A stretch of DNA of 64,000 nucleotides from an uncultured Pseudomonadales bacterium. GTDB taxonomy: Bacteria > Pseudomonadota > Gammaproteobacteria > Pseudomonadales > Azotimanducaceae. Both the position numbers and the translations under genes were made by a program. This document shows, piece after piece, positions 36,576-46,170 of the stretch. Within the stretch, counting starts at the first letter, position 1. Every line of letters starts with the position of its first letter. A model generated the notes under the pieces. It saw nothing but the letters and a program-made list of their open reading frames with translations, made no database searches and was not told where the DNA came from. The stretch lies in assembly GCA_958296195.1 (NCBI GenBank), contig OY282455.1, positions 496,001 to 560,000 of the forward strand. The letters are read 5' to 3'.

Positions 36576-36856
36576 ATGGCGATGGAACTGGCCGTCAAAG
36601 CGCTGCACGGCGCGATGCAGCACTGGGCGACGAACGGCCCGCCAGCCCTGGAGGTAGGGTTCAAGCTTGCCGACGAAGCTGGCCGTGTGCTGACCAAGGC
36701 CGATCTCGCTTGGGCGAGGCACCGGGTGGCCGTGCTCCACAACGAGTAAGCCGAGAAGGCAACCCCGTTCGAGCAGGCCAGCTAGCAGGTTTGCTCGGTC
36801 GGCGATGACGGCGAAGGAGCCGAGCGCATCATCAACAGCGTCCTAGGCCAACCATA
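36576..36856 (+). pseudogene. C-terminal fragment of the decayed DEAD/DEAH helicase
   Basis: One frame reads ALEVGFKLADEAGRVLTKAD, LAWARHRVAVLHNE, then TAA at 36747, PFEQAS, TAG, and QVCSVGDDGEGAERI to a natural stop at 36856. This matches the end of DUF1998-type helicases. Two internal stops show decay. Confidence 0.45.
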
Positions 36857-36910
36857 GCGCTGGCGGTGCGCCCTGTGGTAGATTGCCTCCGTGGAGACTT
36901 GGAGGCACAG

Positions 36911-37123
36911 ATGAGCAATCGTAAGCAGTCCAACGAAGATACCGTGACAGTGCATGTCACCCCGAGTGGCGGCCGCTATGTAAATCCCGGAGAGCTTCTG
37001 CGTAGCACGGGCGCTCAGGAAATAATGGCGAAGATGGACCGCATCTTGCGCGATGAACACCGCGTACGCCAAGATGGGGAACGCCCGGCAAGTGGCCCGC
37101 AAAGGTCATCTCGCGAGCCGTGA
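36911..37123 (+). CDS. Small hypothetical protein
   Basis: 70 aa. The ATG at 36911 has TTGGAGGC upstream. It begins MSNRKQSNEDTVTVHVTPSG and is polar, without a recognised domain. It overlaps the next gene by GTGA, so it is the first gene of a two-gene operon with a membrane protein. Together they sit inside the 124-bp repeat bracket. Confidence 0.55.
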   Translation: MSNRKQSNEDTVTVHVTPSGGRYVNPGELLRSTGAQEIMAKMDRILRDEHRVRQDGERPASGPQRSSREP

Positions 37124-37836
37124 ACCTCGGCCTCCTCCTGATTCCCGCTCTAGGCGGGTACTACCTTCTCTCCCGCACACTCTTATGGCGGTACTGGGTC
37201 GCTAGGCAAGCGGGTTACAAGCTGTTCTTTTCCGCCGCCATCGCCGGCGTCGTGCTCCTGGTCTTGGCGCGATTGATTGCGGTTATCTGGCCGAGCGATC
37301 TAGGTGCCCCAATCCTGGCTTGGTGGCGCCACTATGCGCCATTCGACTACGCAGGCACTGTCGCGATCAGCGCCGCATTGGCGGTGATTATCCCCTTGGT
37401 AGCTAATCTCTTCCTAGACAAGAACAAATGCGCAATGCAGGCTGCAAACGCGCAAGGCGATCTAATCGAGTGCTTGATGCAAGAAGCCCTAGATTCTGGC
37501 TACTTGGTCGAGATCTCGACCAAAAGCAGTAAGAGCTACATCGGATTCGCGCAACATAGCAGCGTAACCACCAGCGAGGAGTCGGACATCGCCATCACGC
37601 CGATTGCCAGCGGCTATCGAGACGGCAAGACCCGAGACCTTGTGATTACAACGAACTACCTGCCCGTGTTGCTTGGCAGGAGCCCAGACAAACGGGATTT
37701 TCGCGAGCACTTCCGCGTGGTGATTCCGCTTGCCGAGATCACTTCCGCGCACCGCTTCGATCCTGATGCCTACGAACTTTTTCGCCAGACCAAAACGGCC
37801 AGCAAGAACCAACCAGACGCCGAATCAGCGACCTGA
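37120..37836 (+). CDS. Predicted membrane protein, unknown function
   Basis: 238 aa. Three hydrophobic stretches occur in the first 105 residues (LGLLLIPALGGYYLLS, FSAAIAGVVLLVLARLI, TVAISAALAVIIPLV), then a soluble domain of about 130 residues. The soluble part (GYLVEISTKSSKSYIGFAQ, VVIPLAEITSAHRF) looks beta-rich. GTG start overlapping the previous stop. No family recognised. Such small soluble/membrane pairs occur in both prophage remnants and defence modules; neither can be shown here. Confidence 0.6.
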   Translation: MNLGLLLIPALGGYYLLSRTLLWRYWVARQAGYKLFFSAAIAGVVLLVLARLIAVIWPSDLGAPILAWWRHYAPFDYAGTVAISAALAVIIPLVANLFLDKNKCAMQAANAQGDLIECLMQEALDSGYLVEISTKSSKSYIGFAQHSSVTTSEESDIAITPIASGYRDGKTRDLVITTNYLPVLLGRSPDKRDFREHFRVVIPLAEITSAHRFDPDAYELFRQTKTASKNQPDAESAT

Positions 37837-37958
37837 ACGGGAGTCAGCCACCGTGCCCAACAACATGGCCATGTCCGTGAACTTCCTGTCCGCCTTCCAT
37901 CTGCACGCCGGGCGAGATGGAACGCATTGAGGTGACCAATCTGGACTGTTGGGTAATG

Positions 37959-38082
37959 AACGTTCCAAGCGTAGTCGCAAGGGGCCAAGTGGACGGAAAG
38001 CTGGGCGCGATCACTTCTCCTTAAAGCGATCTCAGAAGCCGACCACGCCGCTGGGCATGGGCGGATAATCGCCGACGGTGGC
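37959..38082. repeat. 124-bp direct repeat, copy 2
   Basis: It spans the 3' end of the intact aminotransferase gene and 70 bp beyond. About 95 percent identical to 36165-36288. Copy 2 is the native one because it is continuous with the gene. Confidence 0.85.
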
Positions 38083-39429
38083 GCCGTGGCGCTGCACTTG
38101 GTCGATGGACTCCTCCATAAGATCGAGGCCGCGCCGCAGTACCGTTTCGTCCATGTTCAGGGCGGGGTACATGCGCACTTGGCGCTCCAATTCGCAGATC
38201 GCCCAGACGCCGCGCTTGAGCATCTCGTCGCGGACGGTGCGGGCCACATGCTCGTCGTCCTCCTGACCCTCCTGCGCATTGAAGGAGACGCCCATCAGCA
38301 AGCCGAGGGTGCGCACCTGGCCGACGATGGGGTAGCGGGCCGGCCAGTCCGCCATGCGCTTGGCGGCGATTTCGCCTAGATGGGCGGCGGAGGCCACGAT
38401 GTTGTCCCGTTCGTAGATCTCCAAGGTTTTCAAGGCGGCGGCGCAACCGGCCGGGGTGCCGGCGAAGGTGCTGCCGCCGCTGGCTCGGGGGTTGTCCCCC
38501 AAGATGTCGTCCTTGGCGGCCACGCCGGCGCAGGGTTCGATGCCGCCGGAAAGGTTCTTGCCGGCCACCAAGATGTCCGGCACCAGGCCGTAGTGCTCCA
38601 CCGACCACATCTTGCCGGTGCGCCCCAAGCCGGTGAGCACTTCGTCCGCGATCATCAGCCAGCCGTGCTTGTCGCATAGGCGGCGGATGCCCTGCATGAA
38701 CGTCAGGCTGGGAATCCAATTGCCGCCCTCGGCCAAGCCGGGTTCGATGAGAATGGCGGCGATGTTCTCCGGCGGAACCAGATATTCGGGAATGTGGGTG
38801 TCCAGATACCAAAGGCAGTAGTCAACGTACTGCTCTTCGGTCATGTTGGCGGGAACGCCCTCGGAGTAGGGATAGGGCGCCTTGATCACACCGCCGGCCC
38901 AGCCCTCCATGTAGAGGTTGTTGGCGCTGCCGTAGCCGCTGATCATCTTGGTGCCCAAGCTCTCGCCGTGGAAGGCGGAGGTGAAGCTGATGACGTAGCG
39001 CCGCTGCATGTGGCACAACGCCAGATGCACCGCGGCTTCCGCAGCTTCGGTGCCGGAGACCTCAAAACTGAAGCGCGGCAACGCCTGGCCCGGCATCAAC
39101 GCCGCCAACTTCTCCGCCAAGGGGATGCGCAGGGGATGCTCCCAGTGGTAGCCGTAACGCCGCTGCGCCTGATGCACCGCTTCGATGATCTCCGGGTGGC
39201 AGTTGCCAAGAGGGTTGGTGGCCCAGCCGTTCTGAAAGTCGATGTAGCGATTGCCGTCCAGATCCCAAACGTAGTCCCCCTCCGCCCGGTCCACGATGAC
39301 CTGAGCTGGCGCCACATGGCCTTCGGCGGCGCTGCGCTGGCTGGCGGCCTCATACCGCTTGCCGTCACGCAGATGGGGCAGGCCCCGCGCCAGCAGCGCC
39401 CGGCTGCGGGGACCGGGAAGATCGTACAT
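38032..39429 (-). CDS. Class III (PLP) aminotransferase
   Basis: 465 aa. The PLP fold is clear: VSGTEAAEAAVHLAL, AFHGESLGTKMISGYGS, IADEVLTGLGRTGKMW with the conserved Asp, and Lys in LVAGKNLSGGIEP. The GSTFAGTPAGCAAAL block completes the pattern. Members use 4-aminobutyrate, diaminobutyrate, taurine, beta-alanine or similar omega-amino donors; the substrate is not resolved. The ATG has AGGAGG 5 nt upstream. It stands alone, divergent from a TonB receptor gene. Confidence 0.88.
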   Translation of the reverse strand: MYDLPGPRSRALLARGLPHLRDGKRYEAASQRSAAEGHVAPAQVIVDRAEGDYVWDLDGNRYIDFQNGWATNPLGNCHPEIIEAVHQAQRRYGYHWEHPLRIPLAEKLAALMPGQALPRFSFEVSGTEAAEAAVHLALCHMQRRYVISFTSAFHGESLGTKMISGYGSANNLYMEGWAGGVIKAPYPYSEGVPANMTEEQYVDYCLWYLDTHIPEYLVPPENIAAILIEPGLAEGGNWIPSLTFMQGIRRLCDKHGWLMIADEVLTGLGRTGKMWSVEHYGLVPDILVAGKNLSGGIEPCAGVAAKDDILGDNPRASGGSTFAGTPAGCAAALKTLEIYERDNIVASAAHLGEIAAKRMADWPARYPIVGQVRTLGLLMGVSFNAQEGQEDDEHVARTVRDEMLKRGVWAICELERQVRMYPALNMDETVLRRGLDLMEESIDQVQRHGATVGDYPPMPSGVVGF

Positions 39430-39783
39430 GTCACCCTCCTATGGTGGCCTAGAGGCGAACCCCTCGGTGGGAACGGCGCATCCGCCCAGCCCCAAAACGG
39501 CTGGGGAGAACAACGCCAGCCGAAATTGGCGAGTGATGATAGGCCGCGGCACAGTCTGGTTCAAGCAGAGGCACCGGGTCCAGCCAAGGCACCGAAACCA
39601 AGTTTTCGCCAGGCCGCCATTTAATGGCGCTATTGCTAGGGCCACATCAAGCGCAAGCTAAGTCAGCCCGACAGGAAGTCTAATCCGGTTGGGCTTTCGC
39701 CTTGCATACGGACATTGCTTGAACTCCAAGAGTTTCGTGACTGCTAAAATGACTTCCTGGTTCAGTGCAGCCTAGAGGGAAAT
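39430..39783. other. Divergent intergenic region
   Basis: 354 bp between the aminotransferase and the TonB receptor gene. It must carry both promoters; only an extended -10 box for the receptor is seen. Confidence 0.5.
39742..39750 (+). promoter_or_regulatory. Candidate extended -10 promoter of TonB receptor gene
   Basis: TGCTAAAAT is an extended -10 (TGnTAAAAT), 33 bp before the ATG at 39784. A TTGAAC lies 20 bp upstream, which is longer than ideal, as expected for an extended -10 promoter. Confidence 0.4.
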
Positions 39784-42698
39784 ATGGTTGAGAAACCAAG
39801 GCCGACAGCGCTCCATCGCGGACCTTGGCGCATGAAGAAGCTGAGCCTTGCGGTGTCGGCTGCGGTGACCGCAGCAGCAGCCGGCGCCCAAACCGAAGAT
39901 GCGCAGCGCAGCGTGGAAACCATCATCGTCACCGCCACCAAGCGCGCCGAGAGTGCGCAAGACGTGAGCATTCCCGTGCAGGCGATGACCGGCGAGGCGA
40001 TGCGGGAACTCGGCATCGAGACCTTTGACGAATACGTGGAGTTCCTGCCCAACTTGCTCAGCGCCGGCAACGGCCCGGGCAAGAAGGAGCTGTACATCCG
40101 CGGCAACGCCACGGAGCAGTCCGGGGTGACCGTCTCCACCCAGCAAGGCTCCGCTCCGGGCGTCGCACTCTATGTGGACGAACAGCCGGTGTCCTTCGGC
40201 GGGCGCAATCTGGACGTGTACGCCGCGGACCTCGAACGCATTGAAGTCCTGGCGGGGCCGCAAGGCACGTTGTTCGGCGCCAGCTCGCAGTCCGGCAACT
40301 TGCGCCTCATCACCCGCAAGCCGGACCCCGCCGGTTTTGCCGCCGGCTTCAACAGCCGCTACGGGTTCACCGACGGCGGGGCCGAAAGCGCCGCAGTCAC
40401 AGCCGCTACGGGTTCACCGACGGCGGGGCCGAAAGCGCCGCAGTCGATGCCTTCCTGAACTGGCCCGTCACGGATGCGCTCGCCGTGCGCCTAACCATCT
40501 ATAGCGACAAGCAGGGCGGCTGGGTTGACAACGTTCCCGCCACTTTCACTCCGTCCGCGGAGGTGGTGGACCGCAACAACGCCGGCTACGGTCCCCGGCT
40601 GGCGGAAGCCGACGCCATAGCCAGCGCCCGCAACGACGGGCTGGTGCAGAAGGACTGGAACGACGCCTCCTATCGGGGCGGACGCATCGGCTTGCTGTAC
40701 GGCGTCAACGACGACTGGGAGGCGCTGGTGCAGCACACCACCCAAACCTTGGAGGCGGAGGGCAGCTTCCTCATCGACCCCAGCCTGGGCAGGGCGCATG
40801 CGTCCACCACCTTCACCCCGGACTTCAACCGCGACGAGTTCGGCTTAACCACTTGGACGTTGAACGGGCGCTTGGCCAACTTGGACCTGGTGTACACAGG
40901 CGGGCACCTCTCCCGCGAAGTGGACAGCATCGTGGACTACACCCACTACAACAGCGGCGGCGGCTACATCACCTACTACCTGTGCAGCGGCAACATCCAA
41001 GAACCGACCGATCCCAACAACTGCTACGACCCCACCAAGCAGTACGTGGATGACACGACGAACACCCGCACCACACACGAATTCAGAGTCGCAACGGACC
41101 CCAGCCGACGCTGGCGACTGCTCGGCGGCCTGTACATAAACGACACGAAGACCACCCATGTGGGTGACTATCACGATGGCGCGGTCAATGCGGCGCACGC
41201 CGAGCACATCAACAACTTCAACAACGACAACTCCGGCGACGGCTTTCTGCTCGGCAACACCGCCCTGCCCACGCCTGGCGTCAATTCGTCCGGCCCGCGC
41301 GCCTCGTCGGTCACGTTCTTCAACGACTACACCCGCACCGAGGAGGAGTTGGCATTCTTCGGGGAGGCGGCGTTCGACCTGACCGATCAATGGACCCTGT
41401 CGCTCAGCGCCCGCCGCTACGACCTGACTTCCGGCCTGCAGGGCGCCTCCAACTTCTCCTTCGGCTGCCGCTACGGCATCGGGCCGAATGCGCAAGGAAC
41501 CGCCGACGGCCGCTGCAACGGCACCGACTTCAGCAACGACGTGACGCTGCGGCTGCGGCTGCTCGGCCAGTATGCGGACAGCGGTGACGACAGCCTGATC
41601 CTCAACGCCCGCAGCCCCAACGGTGAGGACGGTTCGCCACGCGACCTGTTTCGCGGCGGCGGCAGCAACCAAGCCACCCTCGACGCCATCAAGAGCGGCA
41701 GTCTAAGCCTTGCCGGAATGCAGCCGGACGGCACGATCAACGAGGTGGACACCATCATCCACGCCACCCTGACTTGGCTGCCGACTGATGATTTGCTGGT
41801 GTTCGCCACCTTTTCGGAAGGCTATCGCCCGGCCACGCTGAACCGCAACGGCGGCCAGTTCGCCAACGCCCAAACCGGCGTGTTCGAGAACTACGCGGTG
41901 CCGCCAGTGGCGCTAACCGACCGTTTGTACAACTACGAACTGGGCATGAAGGGGGATTTTCTGGACGGCCTGCTGCGGGTGAACGCCACCGCCTATCGGT
42001 CCGAGATCGAAGATATGCAGGTTTCCCGCTACGACCCGCTGAACGTGGCGTTCAACTACTTCATCGAAAACGTGGGCGACGCCCGGGTGCAGGGGTTGGA
42101 AGTGGACTTCCAATGGCTGCCGACCCAAGCCTTGACGCTCACCGGCGCCTTCAGCGTCTTGGATACGCGGCTGCAGCGGGTAAATCCGCAGTTGGTCGGC
42201 GTTTCCGTGCCGGTGGGGGCGGACCTGCCGTTGTCGCCCAAGTTTTCCGGCAACTTGCGGGTCCGCTACGACTTTCCGCTCAACCGCTGGGGCGCCGACG
42301 CCTTCCTCACGGCCAGCGTCACCCACCGCGGCCGCAGCCTCTCCGGCTTGGTCGGCAAGGCGGAGTACATGGACGACACGCTGTTCCACCAAACCGGGCG
42401 CCACTCCGGTCTGCAGATCCACAACGAGGGCGGCGCCTTCGGCAACATCACCATTCCGGACGCCAGCGCCGAAGGCGGGCGGCGCCTGCCCTTGAACTCC
42501 CGCTTCGTCAATCCGGCGGCGACCACCTTCAACGTCTCCGTCGGCCTGACGAAGGACGATTGGCGGGCGGAACTGTTCGTTGACAACCTAGGCAACGAAA
42601 AGGCGCCCATCGTGCAGGTCGGCGGTCGCTACACACCCGTGGTCACCATGCAGCGGCCACGCAGCCTGGGGGTTAGGCTGTCCTATGATTTGGAGTGA
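39784..42698 (+). pseudogene. TonB-dependent outer-membrane receptor, frameshifted by a tandem duplication
   Basis: Signal sequence (KKLSLAVSAAVTAAAAGAQ), TonB-box-like ETIIVTATKRAES, plug domain (PNLLSAGNGPGKKELYIRG, VDEQPVSFGGRNLDVYAADL) and a long beta-barrel ending in VRLSYDLE. The N-terminal frame (39784-40458) and the C-terminal frame (40485-42698) are separated only by a 47-bp tandem duplication at 40352-40445. With one copy removed the gene is a single 955-codon frame. GAGGGAAAT precedes the ATG. TonB receptors import siderophores, vitamins or other substrates; the ligand is unknown. It may be reversible, since deletion of one repeat would restore it. Confidence 0.85.
40352..40445 (+). 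repeat. 47-bp perfect tandem duplication
   Basis: Two exact copies, 40352-40398 and 40399-40445, beginning ACAGCCGCTACGGG and ending GCCGCAGTC. Because 47 is not a multiple of three, the second copy shifts the receptor frame. Confidence 0.95.
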
Positions 42699-42789
42699 AG
42701 GCAGAACATTGCCGGTCGGGCAACCAAGACATCTGAACGAACGTTTCGCCGTTGCGGTGATTAGGCAAGAACGATTCGCCTTGCCCATG

Positions 42790-43122
42790 ACAATGAGGGA
42801 CTTGGTGGTCGCGATGGACGACACCACGAGTGAGTGCCGCTCCATGCTCCTCGTTGACGAGGAGGGGACCGCGAGCAGTTCCCGCGGCGTTCGGGAGGTG
42901 GTCGCCTCAAAGGGCGCCCTCCGCTCCCTGCACACGGACAAGGCGTCCCACTGCTGGTTCACGCCGGAGGCGGGCGGCAAGATGTACAAGGGGTGCCCCA
43001 CGCAGTTCGGGCGGGGCCATGCCGCAGCTCGGCGTCGAGATGATCCCGGCCTGCTCGCCGGAGGCCCGGGGCGCTCGGAGCGCATGTTCAGCACCTTACG
43101 GGGCCGGCTGCCGAAAGCCTGA
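42790..43122 (+). pseudogene. ISNCY transposase remnant
   Basis: It matches the middle of the element 1 transposase: RDLVVAMDDTTSECRSM, LHTDKASHCWFTPEAGGK, CPTQFGR, then after a frameshift EMIPACSPEAR, then RSERMFSTLRGRLPK. The N- and C-terminal parts are missing. A degraded copy of the same IS family. Confidence 0.7.
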
Positions 43123-43285
43123 AGCCTAGAGTCTTGCGCATTGGCGCCGGCGCTGCTGACTGGCCTTGCCGGTCAAGCCAGACACCGGTTTGCGGCGGTT
43201 AGACTGGCCTATACTGCTCCTATGGGCCACCTTGATGCTGATCTGACACGCAAACACAACATAAAGTTTTCGGGAGCTCTCTGAA

Positions 43286-45082
43286 GTGTCTTGGGAGAAG
43301 TCCGGCACCGTTTACGAGGCGTTTCGGGCCAGCGCCCAAGCCTCGCCGGAGGCGCCGTTTCTGCGCATTGTGGCGGATGCGGCACGGCGCTACGGCATCG
43401 AACCGGGAACCCTGAGCTACGGTGCCGCCCTGCGGGAGGTGGAGCACCTGGCTTCCATGTATCGCACGGCCAACCTTGGCCCCGGCTGTCGCGTTGCCCT
43501 GCTGCTGGGCAACCGCCCGGATTTCTTCCTGCACTGGCTGGCGCTGAACGCGGTCGGCGTCTCCGTGGTGCCCTTGAACCCGGATTGGGGCGCCGCCGAG
43601 GCGCAATACGTTCTTGAGCACAGCGGCGCAGTGCTAGTGGTTGCCGAAGCCAAGCGGCGCAAGGATCTCGATAACGCCGCCGTGCATCTGTCCCAGCCGC
43701 CGAAGGTTGTCGATTCGACGATGGTTCGGGTTGGCGACTTTGCGAACCGCTTGGGCAGCAAGTCCTCCCGCCGATTCGACCAGCCGGTTGATGAGTCGTT
43801 GCCTCGAGGCGACGCGAATGCAACGCATGGCAAGGAAGAGGTCAACTTGCCCAAGGGCGGGAGCGGGCCATCCAGCGGAGGAAGGCTTGCTCCCGGTGCC
43901 ATCCATCTCGAAAGCCCAAGTCACCCGGCCGCTGCCGCGGAAACGGAGTGCGCCCTGCTGTACACCTCCGGCACCACCGGCAAGCCCAAGGGCTGTGTGT
44001 TGACGAACCAGTACTTTCTTTGGAGCGGGGAATGGTATCGGCGCTTGGGCGGGCTGTGCGAACTGCATCCGGGCCGGGATTGCCTGATAACGCCCCTGCC
44101 CATGCACCACATGAACGCCATGGCCTGCTCCAGCATGGTGATGCTGATGACCGGCGGCTGCATCGCCCCCTTGGACCGTTTCCATCCCTCCACTTGGTGG
44201 GCCAGCGTGCGCGAGGCGGAGGCGACCATCATCCACTATTTGGGCGTCATGCCGGCCATGCTGCTGGAGCGGGACCCTGATACTTTGGACGCCCGCCACA
44301 AGGTGCGCTTCGGCTTCGGCGCCGGGGTGAGCGCCGCCCACCACATCACCTTCGAGCAGCGCTTCGGCTTCCCCTTGGTGGAGGCTTGGGCGATGACGGA
44401 GACCGGCTGCGCCGCGGCGATCATCGCCAATGCGGAACCACGCAAGGTGGGCACGGCTTGCTTCGGTCGGCCTCCGTCGGAAGTCGATTGGCGCATCGTC
44501 AACGACGAAGGCGAGGATTGCACCTTGGGCGCAACCGGCGAACTGTTGGTGCGCCGCACCGGGGAGCAGCCGCGCTTCGGTTTTTTCCGGGAATATCTGC
44601 ACGACCCGCAAGCCACCAAGGCCGCTTGGAAGGGCGGCTATTTCCATACCGGGGACTTGGTGCGCCAAGACGAGGACGGCCTGCTGCACTTTGTCGATCG
44701 CAAGAAGAACCTCATCCGCCGCAGTGGCGAGAACATTGCCGCCGTGGAAGTGGAGGCCGTCATCGCCGAACATTCGCAAGTGGCCGCCGTGGGCGTGGCC
44801 GCGGTGCCCGACGCCATCCGGGGGGACGAAGTGATGGCGTTGGTGGTGCCCAAGCCAGCGCCCAATTCGGATGCAGATGACGAAACGAATCTGGCGCGGG
44901 CCATCGTCGCCCACTGCCGTCAGCGCTTGGCCTACTACAAGGCACCCGGCTACGTCGCCTTCTGCGCACGCCTGCCGCTGACCGCCACGGAAAAGGTGCA
45001 GCGCACCGATCTGAAAGCCTTGGCCCAAGCCAGGTTGGCCGCCGGAACTTGCGTGGACACTCGGGATTTGAAGCGGCGGTAA
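43286..45082 (+). CDS. ATP-dependent acyl-CoA ligase (AMP-binding)
   Basis: 598 aa. The adenylation signature LLYTSGTTGKPKGCVLT, AWAMTETGCAAA and YFHTGDLVRQDEDG, plus C-terminal Lys in TEKVQRTDL, are intact. The closest family look is the carnitine/crotonobetaine-CoA ligase (CaiC-like) group. GTG start with GGGAG upstream. Unusual: about 85 residues of polar, low-order sequence (roughly 120-205, including KSSRRFDQPVDESLPRGD) lie between the N-terminal part and the adenylation core and seem absent from ordinary family members. Metabolically it fits the oxygenase cluster, but its substrate is inferred. Confidence 0.85.
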   Translation: MSWEKSGTVYEAFRASAQASPEAPFLRIVADAARRYGIEPGTLSYGAALREVEHLASMYRTANLGPGCRVALLLGNRPDFFLHWLALNAVGVSVVPLNPDWGAAEAQYVLEHSGAVLVVAEAKRRKDLDNAAVHLSQPPKVVDSTMVRVGDFANRLGSKSSRRFDQPVDESLPRGDANATHGKEEVNLPKGGSGPSSGGRLAPGAIHLESPSHPAAAAETECALLYTSGTTGKPKGCVLTNQYFLWSGEWYRRLGGLCELHPGRDCLITPLPMHHMNAMACSSMVMLMTGGCIAPLDRFHPSTWWASVREAEATIIHYLGVMPAMLLERDPDTLDARHKVRFGFGAGVSAAHHITFEQRFGFPLVEAWAMTETGCAAAIIANAEPRKVGTACFGRPPSEVDWRIVNDEGEDCTLGATGELLVRRTGEQPRFGFFREYLHDPQATKAAWKGGYFHTGDLVRQDEDGLLHFVDRKKNLIRRSGENIAAVEVEAVIAEHSQVAAVGVAAVPDAIRGDEVMALVVPKPAPNSDADDETNLARAIVAHCRQRLAYYKAPGYVAFCARLPLTATEKVQRTDLKALAQARLAAGTCVDTRDLKRR

Positions 45083-45212
45083 GCCGCATTGCAAGCGAAG
45101 ATGCCTGCGTCCTGAGTCGGGCCAGTCGCCAATTGCAGGGAAGTTTTCGGGAATTCACCCAATTTGTAGCTGTAAATCGTCCACATAGTGGTTGATTTCC
45201 AGCCACATAGCG
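44987..45212. repeat. Large direct repeat, copy 1 (about 226 bp)
   Basis: It covers the last 32 codons of the ligase gene, a GCGGC-GGTAA-GCCGC hairpin at its stop and 130 bp of leader. Copy 2 is at 46171-46398. Roughly 80-85 percent identical by eye. Confidence 0.75.
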
Positions 45213-45285
45213 CTGTTGGAGATGACATTCTTGGTGCGGCCGTTGCTGGCTTGGCCGGCAAACTTCGGCAAGCGACTAGGCTGAC
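45212..45285 (+). pseudogene. Internal fragment of a DUF4143 ATPase gene
   Basis: Reads LLEMTFLVRPLLAWPANFGK, nearly matching LLEMTFLVRPLPAWFANIGK of the intact ATPase at 47233-47303. It follows directly after repeat copy 1, so it is an ATPase copy with its front and back deleted. Confidence 0.65.
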
Positions 45286-45464
45286 GCCGTGTTATCCATC
45301 CCGAATTGGTCAAGCACTAAATCGCCGGCCACCGCTAGTGAGTGACCGATGGTGCCACGGCGCAAGGCTGTTTTCACTTGAGGGGGATAAGGCAAGGGGG
45401 CTGGACATTCCGGGTGGGTCGCGCTAGCCTCCACCTAACCACTTGGATAACTTCATCTGCACCT

Positions 45465-45746
45465 ATGCAAGTTTACGCGGTAATCAAGGTCGCGGCCCCC
45501 AGCTTGGTTAAGGCTAAAATCGCTGCGCGGTACGCTGGCGACTGCTACGAGGTCGATGACGAGACTTTCTTTGTCGCCACTCAAGGGGAGACGACAAGGC
45601 AAGTAGCCACAAATATAGGCCTTGGAGAGGGTAACCCAGAAGAGCTGGCCTCGGGAATTGTTATACCAGTCACCAGCTATTGGGGGCGTTACAGTCCAGA
45701 CTTGTGGGAATGGATCAACGTCAAGCAGCGCTCTAATGGTGGATAA
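45465..45746 (+). CDS. Small hypothetical protein
   Basis: 93 aa, start MQVYAVIKVAAPSLVKAKIA at 45465. It looks like a compact alpha/beta domain (DDETFFVATQGETTRQVATN). Its stop overlaps the next gene by 11 nt. No family recognised. Found between two copies of a large direct repeat, so it may be cargo. Confidence 0.55.
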   Translation: MQVYAVIKVAAPSLVKAKIAARYAGDCYEVDDETFFVATQGETTRQVATNIGLGEGNPEELASGIVIPVTSYWGRYSPDLWEWINVKQRSNGG

Positions 45747-46068
45747 GGAAAAGAGTGTAAGCCCAGAAGAGACCGGCATTGATCGGCGATCAACCACGCC
45801 TGTTGATGTTGTTGGTGAAGCGGGTTTTCTTTTTACGCAGCAGGTCTTTGAAATCTCTCAGACGCTGGGTCGAGCCATGGAAAGGCTGGACACCCATAGT
45901 GAAAAACTAGACCGAATGGAGCAAGCTGTGGGTCAATTAACCGAAAAGGTTGACGGCATCTCTCAGGATTTCAGGATCATCAAGCACTTTTGGTGGATCG
46001 GCTTAGTTGTGACGGGTGCCTTGCTTAAGGCAGGATACGATACTTTCATCAAGCTGGTTGTTGGTTGA
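45736..46068 (+). CDS. Small coiled-coil protein with C-terminal membrane anchor
   Basis: 110 aa. The middle (RAMERLDTHSEKLDRMEQAV) is a heptad coiled coil and the C-terminus (HFWWIGLVVTGALLKAGYDT) is one membrane helix. Translationally coupled to the 93-aa gene upstream. Such tail-anchored coiled-coil proteins can be regulators or effector subunits; no role can be assigned. Confidence 0.55.
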   Translation: MVDKEKSVSPEETGIDRRSTTPVDVVGEAGFLFTQQVFEISQTLGRAMERLDTHSEKLDRMEQAVGQLTEKVDGISQDFRIIKHFWWIGLVVTGALLKAGYDTFIKLVVG

Positions 46069-46170
46069 AGTTCTGGTGTCCCCTCATCTAGGCTACGGAA
46101 TTGAAAGGGATGAGTGGAACACCTCTTTTTGGCGCCACACGAGGAATTCAGGCGTTGGTTGTTTACTGCG

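Noticed and set aside
43634-45094. 486-codon minus-strand frame
   Set aside because: Shadow of the acyl-CoA ligase; composition is His/Gly/Ala rich without domains.
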